Source: Sphingomonas piscis
GTDB lineage: Bacteria > Pseudomonadota > Alphaproteobacteria > Sphingomonadales > Sphingomonadaceae
Length of the DNA: 64,000 bases
NCBI RefSeq assembly: GCF_011300455.1
Contig: NZ_CP049869.1
Span: 1,639,501-1,703,500, forward strand
Reading direction: 5' to 3'
The notes below the pieces were generated by a model. The model searched no databases. It was not told the origin of the DNA and worked only from the letters and a program-made list of their open reading frames with translations. Position 1 is the stretch's first letter. Each line of letters opens with the position of its first letter. Shown here piece by piece: positions 51,771 to 59,984 of this stretch. The position numbers were made by a program, and so were the translations under genes.

Positions 51771-52363
51771 GGCTGCTGATCTGGCGCGCCGCGCCGCTTG
51801 CGCAAGGCCAGTCCGTAGATGAGCAACGCCAAGCCGGCGAAGAGAAACCATTGCACCGCGTAGGAGCGATGATTGTTCGGAATGTCAGCAATGGACGGCG
51901 GGGCACTTGGCTGGAGCCCCGACGCGGCCGTTGCAGCGACGAGGCGCATCCGCGTGCGTGAGTCTGGTGCGACTACCCCGCGCACCGGGCCACCGCTCCA
52001 AGTGACCGTCGCATTGGGGTTGCGCGACCACCCGATGTCGACGGCCAGCCCAGGCCCCTCCGCGCCGGTGGTGCAGTCGACGATCTGCGAATAGCCAACA
52101 TCGCCGGCTTGATTGCGGCCGGCCGTGGCGCGATGGCCCAGCACCCGCACGCAGACCGCATCGGCCGTCCGGTACAGCGGCAGGTCGGCGCTCTTGCTGG
52201 GCATGGTCGGGTAACTGACCGGCGGAAGGTTCCGCGCGGCTTCATACCGTGTCAGCAATGCTTCTTTCTCCTGTGCCCGGCGGATCTGCCAGACGCCGAG
52301 CGCGACCATGGTGCCTGCGGCCAGCAGGACGACGATCGTTGCGAGGATCGGCAATCGCCGCAT
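51767..52363 (-). CDS. SURF1 family cytochrome oxidase assembly protein
   Basis: 198 residues with a transmembrane helix at each end (ILATIVVLLAAGTMVALGVW and YAVQWFLFAGLALLIYGLAL), flanking a periplasmic domain. WQIRRAQEKEALL and NNHRSYAVQWFLFA are SURF1 signatures. It helps insert heme a into subunit I. It lies between ctaE/DUF3291 and the M16 peptidase, as in other alphaproteobacteria. Confidence 0.9.
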   Translation of the reverse strand: MRRLPILATIVVLLAAGTMVALGVWQIRRAQEKEALLTRYEAARNLPPVSYPTMPSKSADLPLYRTADAVCVRVLGHRATAGRNQAGDVGYSQIVDCTTGAEGPGLAVDIGWSRNPNATVTWSGGPVRGVVAPDSRTRMRLVAATAASGLQPSAPPSIADIPNNHRSYAVQWFLFAGLALLIYGLALRKRRGAPDQQP

Positions 52364-52373
52364 CAGCCGGGAC

Positions 52374-52883
52374 TCAAGCGTGGCCGACGCACCAGGGATC
52401 GGGTTTCATATCGACCGGCAGCCCGGCCATATCCGGCGCGGGGAAACGGGCCTTGAAGGTGAACGCCTTGGGCGATGGGCCATAACGGTCGATCAGCCAT
52501 AGCTTGGATAGACCTTCATCCACGGTGGGGACGTGTCCCGCCGGGATCCACCACAACGCTTGGTAAGCGCCGGGCGGGCGGTGGAACCACTCACGCCGAC
52601 GCGCCATGAACGGCGTATGCGCGCTCCGGTAGACGAATTCGAATAGGCTGTCTGCGTCGGTCCACACCGACATGTTGACGATGAATTCCAGGTCCGGCGC
52701 AGGGCGAATGTCGGTCGCACCCGCAGTGGTGTCGTCCACCAAGCGCCAGACGAAACCCGGCGCCTCTTCCGCCAAGGCATTCACATGCTCCAGCGCATTC
52801 ATGAAGTCGGCGACCTGCGGATGCTCCGCCGGCGCGACGAGCGTGCCAACGTTGATCTGCGCAAGGCGGAAGCCGCTCTCCAT
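52374..52883 (-). CDS. DUF3291 domain protein
   Basis: 169 residues from ATG 52883. The family pattern is FRLAQINVGTLVAPAEHPQV, APGFVWRLVDD, VNMSVWTDADSLFEFVYRSA, and RREWFHRPPGAYQALWWIPA. The fold is a dimeric alpha/beta barrel, like antibiotic monooxygenases; function unknown. Its ATG shares one base with the ctaE stop (TGATG), suggesting coupled translation. Confidence 0.82.
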   Translation of the reverse strand: MESGFRLAQINVGTLVAPAEHPQVADFMNALEHVNALAEEAPGFVWRLVDDTTAGATDIRPAPDLEFIVNMSVWTDADSLFEFVYRSAHTPFMARRREWFHRPPGAYQALWWIPAGHVPTVDEGLSKLWLIDRYGPSPKAFTFKARFPAPDMAGLPVDMKPDPWCVGHA

Positions 52884-53770
52884 CAACCGTGAACGGGTGC
52901 GCCCCAGCCGCCCCAGACGTAAATCGACACGAACAGGAACAGCCACACCACGTCCACGAAGTGCCAATACCAGGCCGCCGCTTCGAAGCCGAAGTGCTGA
53001 CGCGGGGTGAAGTCGCCCCGGTAGGCGCGGATAAGGCAGACGATCAGGAAGATGGTGCCGACGAGCACGTGGAAGCCGTGGAAGCCGGTCGCCATGAAGA
53101 ACGCCGAGCCGTAAATGTTGCCCGGATTTTCTTCGTTCAGCCGCGAAAAGCTGAAGGGCGCGTGGATATATTCGTAAGCCTGGACGAAAGAGAAGATCAG
53201 GCCGAGGATGATCGTCAGCCACAGGCCCTTTTTGAGACTGTCGTTCTCACCGACGCCGATCAGACCCCACAGGCCCTTCTTCTCGCCGCCACGCTGATTG
53301 TGGATGAGCGCGTGGTGAGCCCAGGTCACCGTCGTGCCGGAGCAGAGCAGGATCAGGGTGTTGAGCAGCGGGAAGCCCCACGGGTCGAGCACTTCCATGC
53401 CCTTGGGCGGCCACTGGGCGCCGACGCTCTCGGCCGCCGACGGAAAGAGGGATGCGTCGAACCATGCCCAGAACCAGGCAAGGAAGAACATGACCTCCGA
53501 TGCGATGAACAGGATCATGCCATAACGCAGGTGCAGCTGCACAACCGGCGTGTGATGGCCTTCATGCGATTCACGAACCGTGTTGCCCCACCAATTGTAC
53601 ATGGTGAACAGCACGGCCAGCAGGCCAAGCCCCGCGACGAACTTGCCGTAGGGATTGTCATGCATCCACATCACGCCGCCGCCGGTAAGCGCCAGCGCCG
53701 AGAAGGAGCCGATGATCGGCCAGGGATCCGGATCAAGGATGTGATAGTCGTGGTTCTTCGCACCGGCCAT
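52883..53770 (-). CDS. ctaE: Cytochrome c oxidase subunit III
   Basis: 295 residues, seven predicted transmembrane helices. Conserved segments: HDYHILDPDPWPI, FIASEVMFFLAWFWAWFDA, WAHHALIH and FGFEAAAWYWHFVDVVWLFLF. Part of the aa3-type oxidase in the inner membrane. Subunits I and II are not upstream of ctaB in this window. Confidence 0.95.
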   Translation of the reverse strand: MAGAKNHDYHILDPDPWPIIGSFSALALTGGGVMWMHDNPYGKFVAGLGLLAVLFTMYNWWGNTVRESHEGHHTPVVQLHLRYGMILFIASEVMFFLAWFWAWFDASLFPSAAESVGAQWPPKGMEVLDPWGFPLLNTLILLCSGTTVTWAHHALIHNQRGGEKKGLWGLIGVGENDSLKKGLWLTIILGLIFSFVQAYEYIHAPFSFSRLNEENPGNIYGSAFFMATGFHGFHVLVGTIFLIVCLIRAYRGDFTPRQHFGFEAAAWYWHFVDVVWLFLFVSIYVWGGWGAPVHG

Positions 53771-53807
53771 CGTGTGGCATTCCCTCTTTGAAACTTTGCC
53801 CCGGCCT

Positions 53808-54353
53808 CTAGCGAGCCTTCGCGGGACTTTCCACTGGGTAAAATGTATAGCTCAGCGTGATTTCGTCGATGTCCTTGGTGGCCTCGTCCTCCCGGATCTT
53901 GGGATCGACGAAGAAGACCACCGGCATGTCGACGCTTTGCCCGCCCTGAAGCGTCTGTTCAGTGAAGCAGAAACATTCGATCTTGGAGAAATATTTGCCT
54001 GCGCTCACCGGCGTGACGTTGAAAACCGCGGTGCCGGTTGTCTTGCGCGCGGTGTAATTGCTGGCGCGATAGAAAATCTGGGTTCGGGCGCCGGGATGAA
54101 TGCGGACGGTCTCTTGCACCGGTTCGAACTTCCAGGGCAGCGCCGGATCGATGTTTGCGTCGAAGCGGACGCCGATCTGGCCGGCGACGGCGCCAGGCGC
54201 GCGGTCGGCGCGCTGGGTCGTGCCGTCCAGGCCAGTCGCCTCGCAAAACATCCGGTAAAGCGGCGCGGAGGCAAAGGCCAAGCCGATCATGCAGGCGACG
54301 ACCAGCGCGGCGATCCCGGCAGTCCGCCCGTTGCGGGTGGCAATCGCCGTCAT
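53808..54353 (-). CDS. ctaG: Cytochrome c oxidase assembly protein CtaG (Cox11)
   Basis: 181 residues: one N-terminal transmembrane helix (GIAALVVACMIGLAFASAPLYRMF) and a periplasmic domain with the copper-binding CFCF motif (FSKIECFCFTEQTL). Also YRASNYTARKTTGTAVFNVTP. It delivers copper to the CuB site of subunit I. The gene is 37 bp before ctaE and overlaps the small upstream gene by 4 bp. Confidence 0.95.
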   Translation of the reverse strand: MTAIATRNGRTAGIAALVVACMIGLAFASAPLYRMFCEATGLDGTTQRADRAPGAVAGQIGVRFDANIDPALPWKFEPVQETVRIHPGARTQIFYRASNYTARKTTGTAVFNVTPVSAGKYFSKIECFCFTEQTLQGGQSVDMPVVFFVDPKIREDEATKDIDEITLSYTFYPVESPAKAR

Positions 54354-54475
54354 TTCCCGAACTGCACCTTCGCAAGCGTGATGAAGAACAGCAGCACGAC
54401 AAAGGCGCCAAGGAGCAGCGCCATCAACCGAGTCCGCTCACGCTGGCGGCGGCGGCGTTCATCAAGGTCGGTCAC
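54350..54475 (-). CDS. Small cytochrome-oxidase-operon membrane protein (CoxF-like, 41 aa)
   Basis: Starts at a GTG that overlaps the ctaB stop (GTGA) and ends in an ATGA overlap with ctaG. The product is a charged N-terminus ([13 protein letters not shown]) and one transmembrane helix ([20 protein letters not shown]). Such a tiny gene between ctaB and ctaG is common in alphaproteobacteria. Confidence 0.8.
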   Translation of the reverse strand: MTDLDERRRRQRERTRLMALLLGAFVVLLFFITLAKVQFGK

Positions 54476-55383
54476 AGGTTCACCCAGCGGTCCGCCACGA
54501 CGGCCGCAAAGAGGACAAAGAGATAAAGAATTGAGAATGCGAAGAGCCGCCGTTCCGGCTTCATGCCGGCAGGCTCGGTAGAGGCGTTGAGAGTCACCGC
54601 CACGGCCAGCGACAGGAAGATCGCGTTAAGAATGACGGCGGTGATCCCGTAGATCGGGCCGGCAAGCCCCATCGGCCATGGCGCGAGCGCGGCGGCGATC
54701 ATCGGAAAGGTATACAGGAGGATGTGCCGCCGCGTGGTGGGAATGCCCGCAACCACCGGCAACATCGGTACCTTGGCGGCGGCATAGTCGGACTTCACGA
54801 ACAGCGACAGCGCCCAGAAGTGCGGCGGAGTCCACAGAAAGATGATTGCAAACAGTAGAACAGGGTAGGCCGAGACCTCACCGCTTGCCGCTGCCCAACC
54901 GATCAACGGCGGAAAGGCGCCGGCCGCGCCGCCGATAACGATGTTCTGCGCGGTTCGGCGCTTCAGCCAGACCGTGTAGACGAGGACATAGAAGAGGATC
55001 GACGCGGCCAGCAGGACGGCAGAAATCAGGTTCACTGCCAGGCCCATCAGGATGACTGAAAAGGCACTCAGGCCCACGCCGAAGTGAAGCGCCGACTGCT
55101 TGTCCATTCGGCCTGCAGGAAGTGGTCGGCCTGCCGTGCGGCGCATATGAATGTCGAGGTCGGCCTCGTACCACTGGTTCAGCGCGCCCGCAGCACCCGC
55201 GCCGAGCGCGATGCAAAGGATCGCGGTGAAGCCGATCACAAACGGCGGCATCACGGGCGCGGCGAGCAGCCCGCACAGCCCCGTAAAGACAACCAGACGC
55301 ATCACGTTGGGCTTCGTTAGCGCGAGCAGGTCGCGCCAATCGGCCGGCATGCCGGTATCAGTTGCAAAGGGGAGGCTGGTCAC
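54472..55383 (-). CDS. ctaB: Heme o synthase (protoheme IX farnesyltransferase)
   Basis: 303 residues of the UbiA prenyltransferase superfamily. The metal/diphosphate motif is [21 protein letters not shown], the second Asp-rich loop lies in the [14 protein letters not shown] region, and about eight transmembrane helices are predicted. It farnesylates heme b to heme o for the aa3 oxidase. First gene of the operon on the minus strand; its upstream region is the gene-free 381 bp at 55384-55764, without coxA or coxB. Confidence 0.95.
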   Translation of the reverse strand: MTSLPFATDTGMPADWRDLLALTKPNVMRLVVFTGLCGLLAAPVMPPFVIGFTAILCIALGAGAAGALNQWYEADLDIHMRRTAGRPLPAGRMDKQSALHFGVGLSAFSVILMGLAVNLISAVLLAASILFYVLVYTVWLKRRTAQNIVIGGAAGAFPPLIGWAAASGEVSAYPVLLFAIIFLWTPPHFWALSLFVKSDYAAAKVPMLPVVAGIPTTRRHILLYTFPMIAAALAPWPMGLAGPIYGITAVILNAIFLSLAVAVTLNASTEPAGMKPERRLFAFSILYLFVLFAAVVADRWVNL

Positions 55384-55764
55384 GCGGGCTCCTATAAGGC
55401 TGGCCGTCGGGCGAGGAAAGGGGAAGCCGCACGGGCACAGGCTAACCGCCTCACAACACTAAGGTTTGACGGTGAACCCCGCATTTGGGCGGTCTGAAGG
55501 GACTGGGCGAAGTCGGATGTAAATATGTCCTGCTAAGACCGTGCAGTACGGGTGAGGTACGGACCCGCGAAAGCGTCGTGGGCCGTGCGCAACAAACGTG
55601 CCGCATCTCCCGCCATTTCGGCACAACTTCTGTTCAAACTTGAGAGTTGCCGTCTTTCCGGGCACATCGTTTCGGCTCGGTACAGTGATTCGCCTCGTGG
55701 GGAGGGTGACATTGACCGGTTGCGTGTTGTTCCGGCCGTTCGGGTTCGCAGGCGCTGAAGCCTT
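55384..55764. other. Gene-free interval between ctaB and the NfrB-like gene
   Basis: 381 bp separating divergent operons. I find no convincing coding region, tRNA or terminator. A partly symmetrical element (GGATGTAAATATGTCC) lies about 135 bp upstream of ctaB, and an imperfect inverted repeat (CGGCACAACT...AGTTGCCG) lies nearer the right end. Both operon promoters should lie here, but no consensus pair stands out. Confidence 0.5.
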
Positions 55765-57134
55765 GTGACCGCCGCCGGTATCCTCGGCCATCTTGCGGTG
55801 GAACTCGCCTTGTTCGCAGGGGCGGGTTTTCTTCTGTTCGGCTTCAACGGTCTTGCCGTCGACCTGATCTATTTTTCGCGCAAGTTCTGGCGATCGGCGA
55901 CCGTCTACAGCCGCTACCCGCGGGCCTATGCCAGCACGATGGATCGCTCCGGTCCGACGCCATTCTTCGCCATCTTCATCCCGGCATGGGATGAGGCGAT
56001 GGTGATCGGTCCCATGTTGAGGGCAACGCTGACGCGGTTCGATTATCCGAACTACAAATTGTTCGTCGGTTATTACCGCAACGATCCCGCGACAGCCTCA
56101 GCGATCGCCGCCGTCGCCGATCCCCGCGTTGAAGCGGTGATGGTCGACGTGGATGGACCCAGTACCAAGGCAGACTGCTTGAACCATCTCTACGATGCCC
56201 TGCTCGCCTTCGAAACTGTGACGGGCGACAGCGCGAAGGCCGTGGTGCTGCACGATGCGGAGGACGTCGTCCACCCGCTGGAGCTCAAACTCTTTTCCCT
56301 GCTGATCGACCGGGCGGGGGTGATCCAGTTGCCGGTGCTGCCTTTGGTCGACCCCTCGTCCAACTGGGTCAGCGGTCATTATTGCGATGAATTCGCCGAA
56401 GCGCACACCAAGGATCTGGTGGTGCGGGAGGCGATCGGCGCATCCGTTCCGCTCGCCGGCGTCGGGTGTGCCATCGCGCGCGCACCGCTTGCCAAGCTTG
56501 CTGCCGCGCATGAAGGCCGCCCCTTCGCCGACGGAAGCATGACCGAAGACTATGAGATGGGCCTTCGGATCGGCAGGCTTGGCCTCAAGACCATGTTCGT
56601 CCGGATCCCCGCAATGCCGGGGGATCGCAGCGTCGTTGCAAGTCGTGGGCACTTTCCCGCGACGATCGGCGCCGCCGTTCGCCAGAAGGCACGTTGGCTC
56701 GGGGGCATCGCGCTCACCGGCTGGGACCGGCTCGGCTGGCAGGGTGGATGGGGCGATCGCTGGATGCTGCTTCGCGACCGCCGGGGCCGTTCGCGGCGCT
56801 GTTCCTTTTGACAGGCTACGCAGCGGGTCTGCTGTGGTCGCAGCTCTGGCTTGCAGAGGCGCTTGGCGCTCCGGTGCAGGCGCGGATGGGGCCGATCCTT
56901 TTCATGCTCCTTACAGTTAACGCTTATCTGCTCGGCTGGCGGCTGCTGATGCGTGCCTGGTTCACGGGCTCCGTGTATGGATGGCGGCAGGGACTGCTTT
57001 CGATACCGCGGCTGGTGATCGGCAACCTCGTTGCGATCCTCGCCTCGCTGCGCGCCCTGTCGCTCCATCTGTCCGGCCAGGATCGGAAGTGGGACAAGAC
57101 GCGGCACATCTTCCCTGCCGAGTTGGCGCGTTGA
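55765..57134 (+). pseudogene. NfrB-like family 2 glycosyltransferase, frameshifted in a G4 run
   Basis: Starts at GTG 55765. The N-terminal helix (LALFAGAGFLLFGFNGLAVD) is followed by a GT2 domain: PFFAIFIPAWDEAMVIGPML, DGPSTKADCLNHLYDALLAF, DAEDVVHPLELKLF (DxD), DYEMGLRIGRLG and RQKARWLGGIALTGWD (QxxRW-like). A G run at 56783-56786 is one base short; in the shifted frame two or three membrane helices follow (ALFLLTGYAAGLLWSQLWLA) up to 57134. With one G added the protein has about 456 residues. E. coli NfrB, an inner-membrane exopolysaccharide synthase, is the closest named relative. Confidence 0.8.
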
Positions 57135-58195
57135 GCCCCGCCATCCGCTGCCTCGCGCTGCTGCTGGTCGGCTGGGGCGGGGTGAGGGCCGCGACGCTCG
57201 GCATCGTGCCGGGGGGTCAACTCCTCAGCCTATCCGCAAAGGCGGAAGCCAAACCTGTGCCGCCGCGCTTCTTCCCGGCGCTTGAACCGGCCGTTCCGTT
57301 CGAAGCTGCGCAGCCGTGGTCCACTCACCTCGCTGTTCCGGCTGGCCAGGCCCAATTGTCCGTCCGCCCCTACGCAGTCCCCTATTTCGTTCCGGCGCTG
57401 CAGCGGCAAAGCTACGCGCCACCCGTCACTCAAGGTCCTGCGCTCTATGCGCCGATCCCCTCCATGGAGAGCTGGCGAGCGTCGAGCTTTGCTCCATTGC
57501 CGCCGGCGACCATCCCTGCTGCGTCCAGCGCCGCGGCTCTCCCGCCGCCACCGCTACCGGCTCCGCCCAAGTTCGACCGGCTGCAATTGACCGCATGGGC
57601 GTTGCTGCGGGGGCGGCAGAGCTTGGGTTCGCCACCTTCTTCGCTTGCGAGCGGCGGAACATTGGGCGGCAGCCAGGCCGGTGCCCGGCTCACCTACCGC
57701 TTCACGCCGGAGCTCGCCGCCTCGCTGCGGACCACCTCGGCCGTTGGCACTAGCCAAAGCGAGGTAGCCGCCGGCATCCGGGTCACGCCGCTGCGCAGCC
57801 TCCCGCTGTCGATCACCGCGGAGCGGCGACAGGCCATCGGCCATTACGGCGGGCGGTCGGCGTTCGCTCTCTTCGCGGAGGGTGGCATCTACGGCCAGTG
57901 GCTGTGGGGCATCGACCTCGACGGCTACGCACAGGGCGGCGTTGTCGGGGTCCGCGATCGTGCCTTCTTTGCGGACGGGGCATTCGCCTTCACCCGCCCC
58001 GTCGCGCGGCAGTTTTCGGTGGGCGTCGGCTTCTGGGGCGGCGTTCAGCCGGGCGTCTACCGCATCGATGCGGGGCCGCGGGTGAGCTATCGCATCCGGC
58101 CCAATATGCGTGTCCATCTCGACTGGCGGCAGCGGGTGGCCGGAAGCGCACTGCCCGGCTCCGGGCCTGCATTGACCCTGGCGGGCGACTTCTAG
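57131..58195 (+). CDS. Outer-membrane protein with NfrA C-terminal-like beta-barrel domain
   Basis: 354 residues from a TTG overlapping the glycosyltransferase stop. A hydrophobic N-terminus (CLALLLVGWGGVRAATL) serves as signal peptide. A Pro/Ala-rich linker (AAALPPPPLPAPPKF) follows. From about residue 150 the C-terminal domain (GGSQAGARLTYRFTPELAAS, VTPLRSLPLSITAERRQAIG, HLDWRQRVAGSALPGSGPAL) resembles the NfrA C-terminal barrel domain. The TPR region of NfrA is missing. Overlap with the NfrB-like gene supports a paired export system for a polysaccharide. Confidence 0.7.
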   Translation: MSPAIRCLALLLVGWGGVRAATLGIVPGGQLLSLSAKAEAKPVPPRFFPALEPAVPFEAAQPWSTHLAVPAGQAQLSVRPYAVPYFVPALQRQSYAPPVTQGPALYAPIPSMESWRASSFAPLPPATIPAASSAAALPPPPLPAPPKFDRLQLTAWALLRGRQSLGSPPSSLASGGTLGGSQAGARLTYRFTPELAASLRTTSAVGTSQSEVAAGIRVTPLRSLPLSITAERRQAIGHYGGRSAFALFAEGGIYGQWLWGIDLDGYAQGGVVGVRDRAFFADGAFAFTRPVARQFSVGVGFWGGVQPGVYRIDAGPRVSYRIRPNMRVHLDWRQRVAGSALPGSGPALTLAGDF

Positions 58196-58245
58196 CTGGG
58201 AGCCGCTTGGCCTTGCCAAGAGTTTGCGGCTAGTCCGGCAAGTGC

Positions 58246-59154
58246 ATGGACATCTACCTCCCGATAGCCGGCCAATCCGTCAACGCGCTGTTGATGGTGA
58301 TGCTCGGGTTCGTGGTCGGTATCCTGTCGGGCATGTTCGGCGTCGGGGGCGGATTTCTCACGACGCCGCTGCTGATCTTCTACGGCATCCCGCCGACCGT
58401 GGCGGTTGCGTCGGCGACGACGCAGATCACGGGCGCAAGCGTTTCGGGGATCATGGCCCACCTGCGGCGCGGCGGAGTCGATCTGAAGATGGGCGGCGTC
58501 ATGATCGTCGGGGGCATTTTCGGGTCCTTGTCCGGCGCTATCCTTTTCCGCCTGCTTCAGAGCAGTGGCCAGGTGGACCTCGCGATCGGCGGACTTTACG
58601 TTTTGTTGCTCGGCTGGATCGGCGGGCTGATGCTGAAGGATGCGCTGACCGCGCTCGGCTACGTCAAGGTGACCGCGACCGCCGCCCGGCCGCGCCATAA
58701 CCGGTGGATCGCGTCGCTGCCGCTGCGTTGGCGGTTCTACAGCTCGGGCCTGTACGTCTCACCCATCGCGCCGCTGTTGCTCGGGTTCGTTGCGGGCATG
58801 CTGACCCTATTGCTTGGTGTCGGCGGCGGCTTCATTCTCGTGCCGGCAATGATCTACCTCCTAGGCATGGGCGCGCGGGTGGTGATCGGCACCAGCCTTG
58901 TCATGATCCTGGCGGTCAGCGCGTCGACCACTTTGGTCCATGCCATGACGACGCGGGCGGTGGACATCGTGCTTGCCGGCCTGCTGCTCGTCGGCGGCGT
59001 AATCGGCGCCCAATATGGCGCCATTCTTGCAACGCGGATCAAGCCGGACCTGCTTCGCCTGGCGCTCGCCGTCATCATCCTTCTGGTTGCGCTCCGGATG
59101 GCGCTTGGTCTTGCCTGGCGGCCGGACGAAATCTTCACGATCGAGGCGCTGTGA
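58246..59154 (+). CDS. TauE/SafE family sulfite exporter-like permease
   Basis: 302 residues with two TauE repeats and about eight transmembrane helices. The repeats carry GFVVGILSGMFGVGGGFLTT and GFVAGMLTLLLGVGGGFILV, the glycine-rich signature. Permeases of this family export organosulfonates or sulfite, substrate not proven. The stop overlaps the TIGR02186 gene (GTGA), a pairing typical of alphaproteobacteria. Confidence 0.9.
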   Translation: MDIYLPIAGQSVNALLMVMLGFVVGILSGMFGVGGGFLTTPLLIFYGIPPTVAVASATTQITGASVSGIMAHLRRGGVDLKMGGVMIVGGIFGSLSGAILFRLLQSSGQVDLAIGGLYVLLLGWIGGLMLKDALTALGYVKVTATAARPRHNRWIASLPLRWRFYSSGLYVSPIAPLLLGFVAGMLTLLLGVGGGFILVPAMIYLLGMGARVVIGTSLVMILAVSASTTLVHAMTTRAVDIVLAGLLLVGGVIGAQYGAILATRIKPDLLRLALAVIILLVALRMALGLAWRPDEIFTIEAL

Positions 59155-59915
59155 TCCTGGCCAGGCGTCTTGCCGTCGCGGCCCTTGCGCCTTTGCTGAT
59201 GGGGCAGGCGTCGCCTGTGCTGGTGCCGGACATCTCCTCGCGCCGGGTGGACATCCGCTACAGTTTCAAGGGCGAGCAATTGCTGCTGTTCGGCGCCATC
59301 CTCTATCCCGGCGGCCGCGCGCCGCGCCGTCCGGCAGAGGTCGCCGTGGTGCTGAAAGGACCGGTGAAGCCGATCCGGGTGCGGGAGAAGCGAAAGATCG
59401 CCGGCATCTGGATGAATGCGGACTCGCACCGCTTCCGCTCAGCGCCCTCATATTACGCAATTGCTTCCTCCCGTCCCTTGTCCGAGCTGATTGACGAGCG
59501 AACGGCTGCAATCTACGAATTGGGTCTGCAGAATTTGCAGTTGTCGCCAGGCGGCGGCGCGCTCCCGGAGAAGGAGCGGCGGTTCGAAGCTGGCCTGATC
59601 GATCTCCGGCGCCGCCAAGGCCTCTATATCGAGGATCCCAAGGGTGTCGAAATCAGCGACGGGGTTCTCTACCGCGCCTCCATCACCATTCCCAGTCAGG
59701 TGCCGGAAGGAACCTACACGGCCGAAACCTTCCTGATCGAAGGCGACCGGATCATCGCCGCGGCCACGCGGGACGTCGAAATCCGTAAGTCGGGGTTCGA
59801 GTTGTTCGTCGCCCGCGCCGCCCGGCGCTACGAGCTCGCTTACGGACTTGTCGCCGTGCTGATGTCCGTGGCGCTTGGCTGGGCGGCGGCGACCCTCTTC
59901 AAGCGGCGGTTCTAA
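59151..59915 (+). CDS. TIGR02186 family protein
   Basis: 254 residues from a GTG overlapping the TauE-like stop. Signal peptide (LAVAALAPLLMGQAS), a periplasmic beta-rich domain (VDIRYSFKGEQLLLFGAILY, SHRFRSAPSYYAIAS, FLIEGDRIIAAATRDVEIRK) and a C-terminal transmembrane helix (YGLVAVLMSVALGWAAATL). The family is defined by co-occurrence with TauE-like permeases; it likely forms one complex with it. Confidence 0.9.
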   Translation: MILARRLAVAALAPLLMGQASPVLVPDISSRRVDIRYSFKGEQLLLFGAILYPGGRAPRRPAEVAVVLKGPVKPIRVREKRKIAGIWMNADSHRFRSAPSYYAIASSRPLSELIDERTAAIYELGLQNLQLSPGGGALPEKERRFEAGLIDLRRRQGLYIEDPKGVEISDGVLYRASITIPSQVPEGTYTAETFLIEGDRIIAAATRDVEIRKSGFELFVARAARRYELAYGLVAVLMSVALGWAAATLFKRRF

Positions 59916-59984
59916 GCCAAATTTTAACTGCTCCCGCATATCTACCCACCTCGACTTTTCTTTACCGGGTGGGACCAGAACATC

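Noticed and set aside
55459..55847. Short minus-strand frames in the ctaB/NfrB-like interval.
   Set aside because: Arg/Pro-rich, no ribosome-binding sites, no family match.
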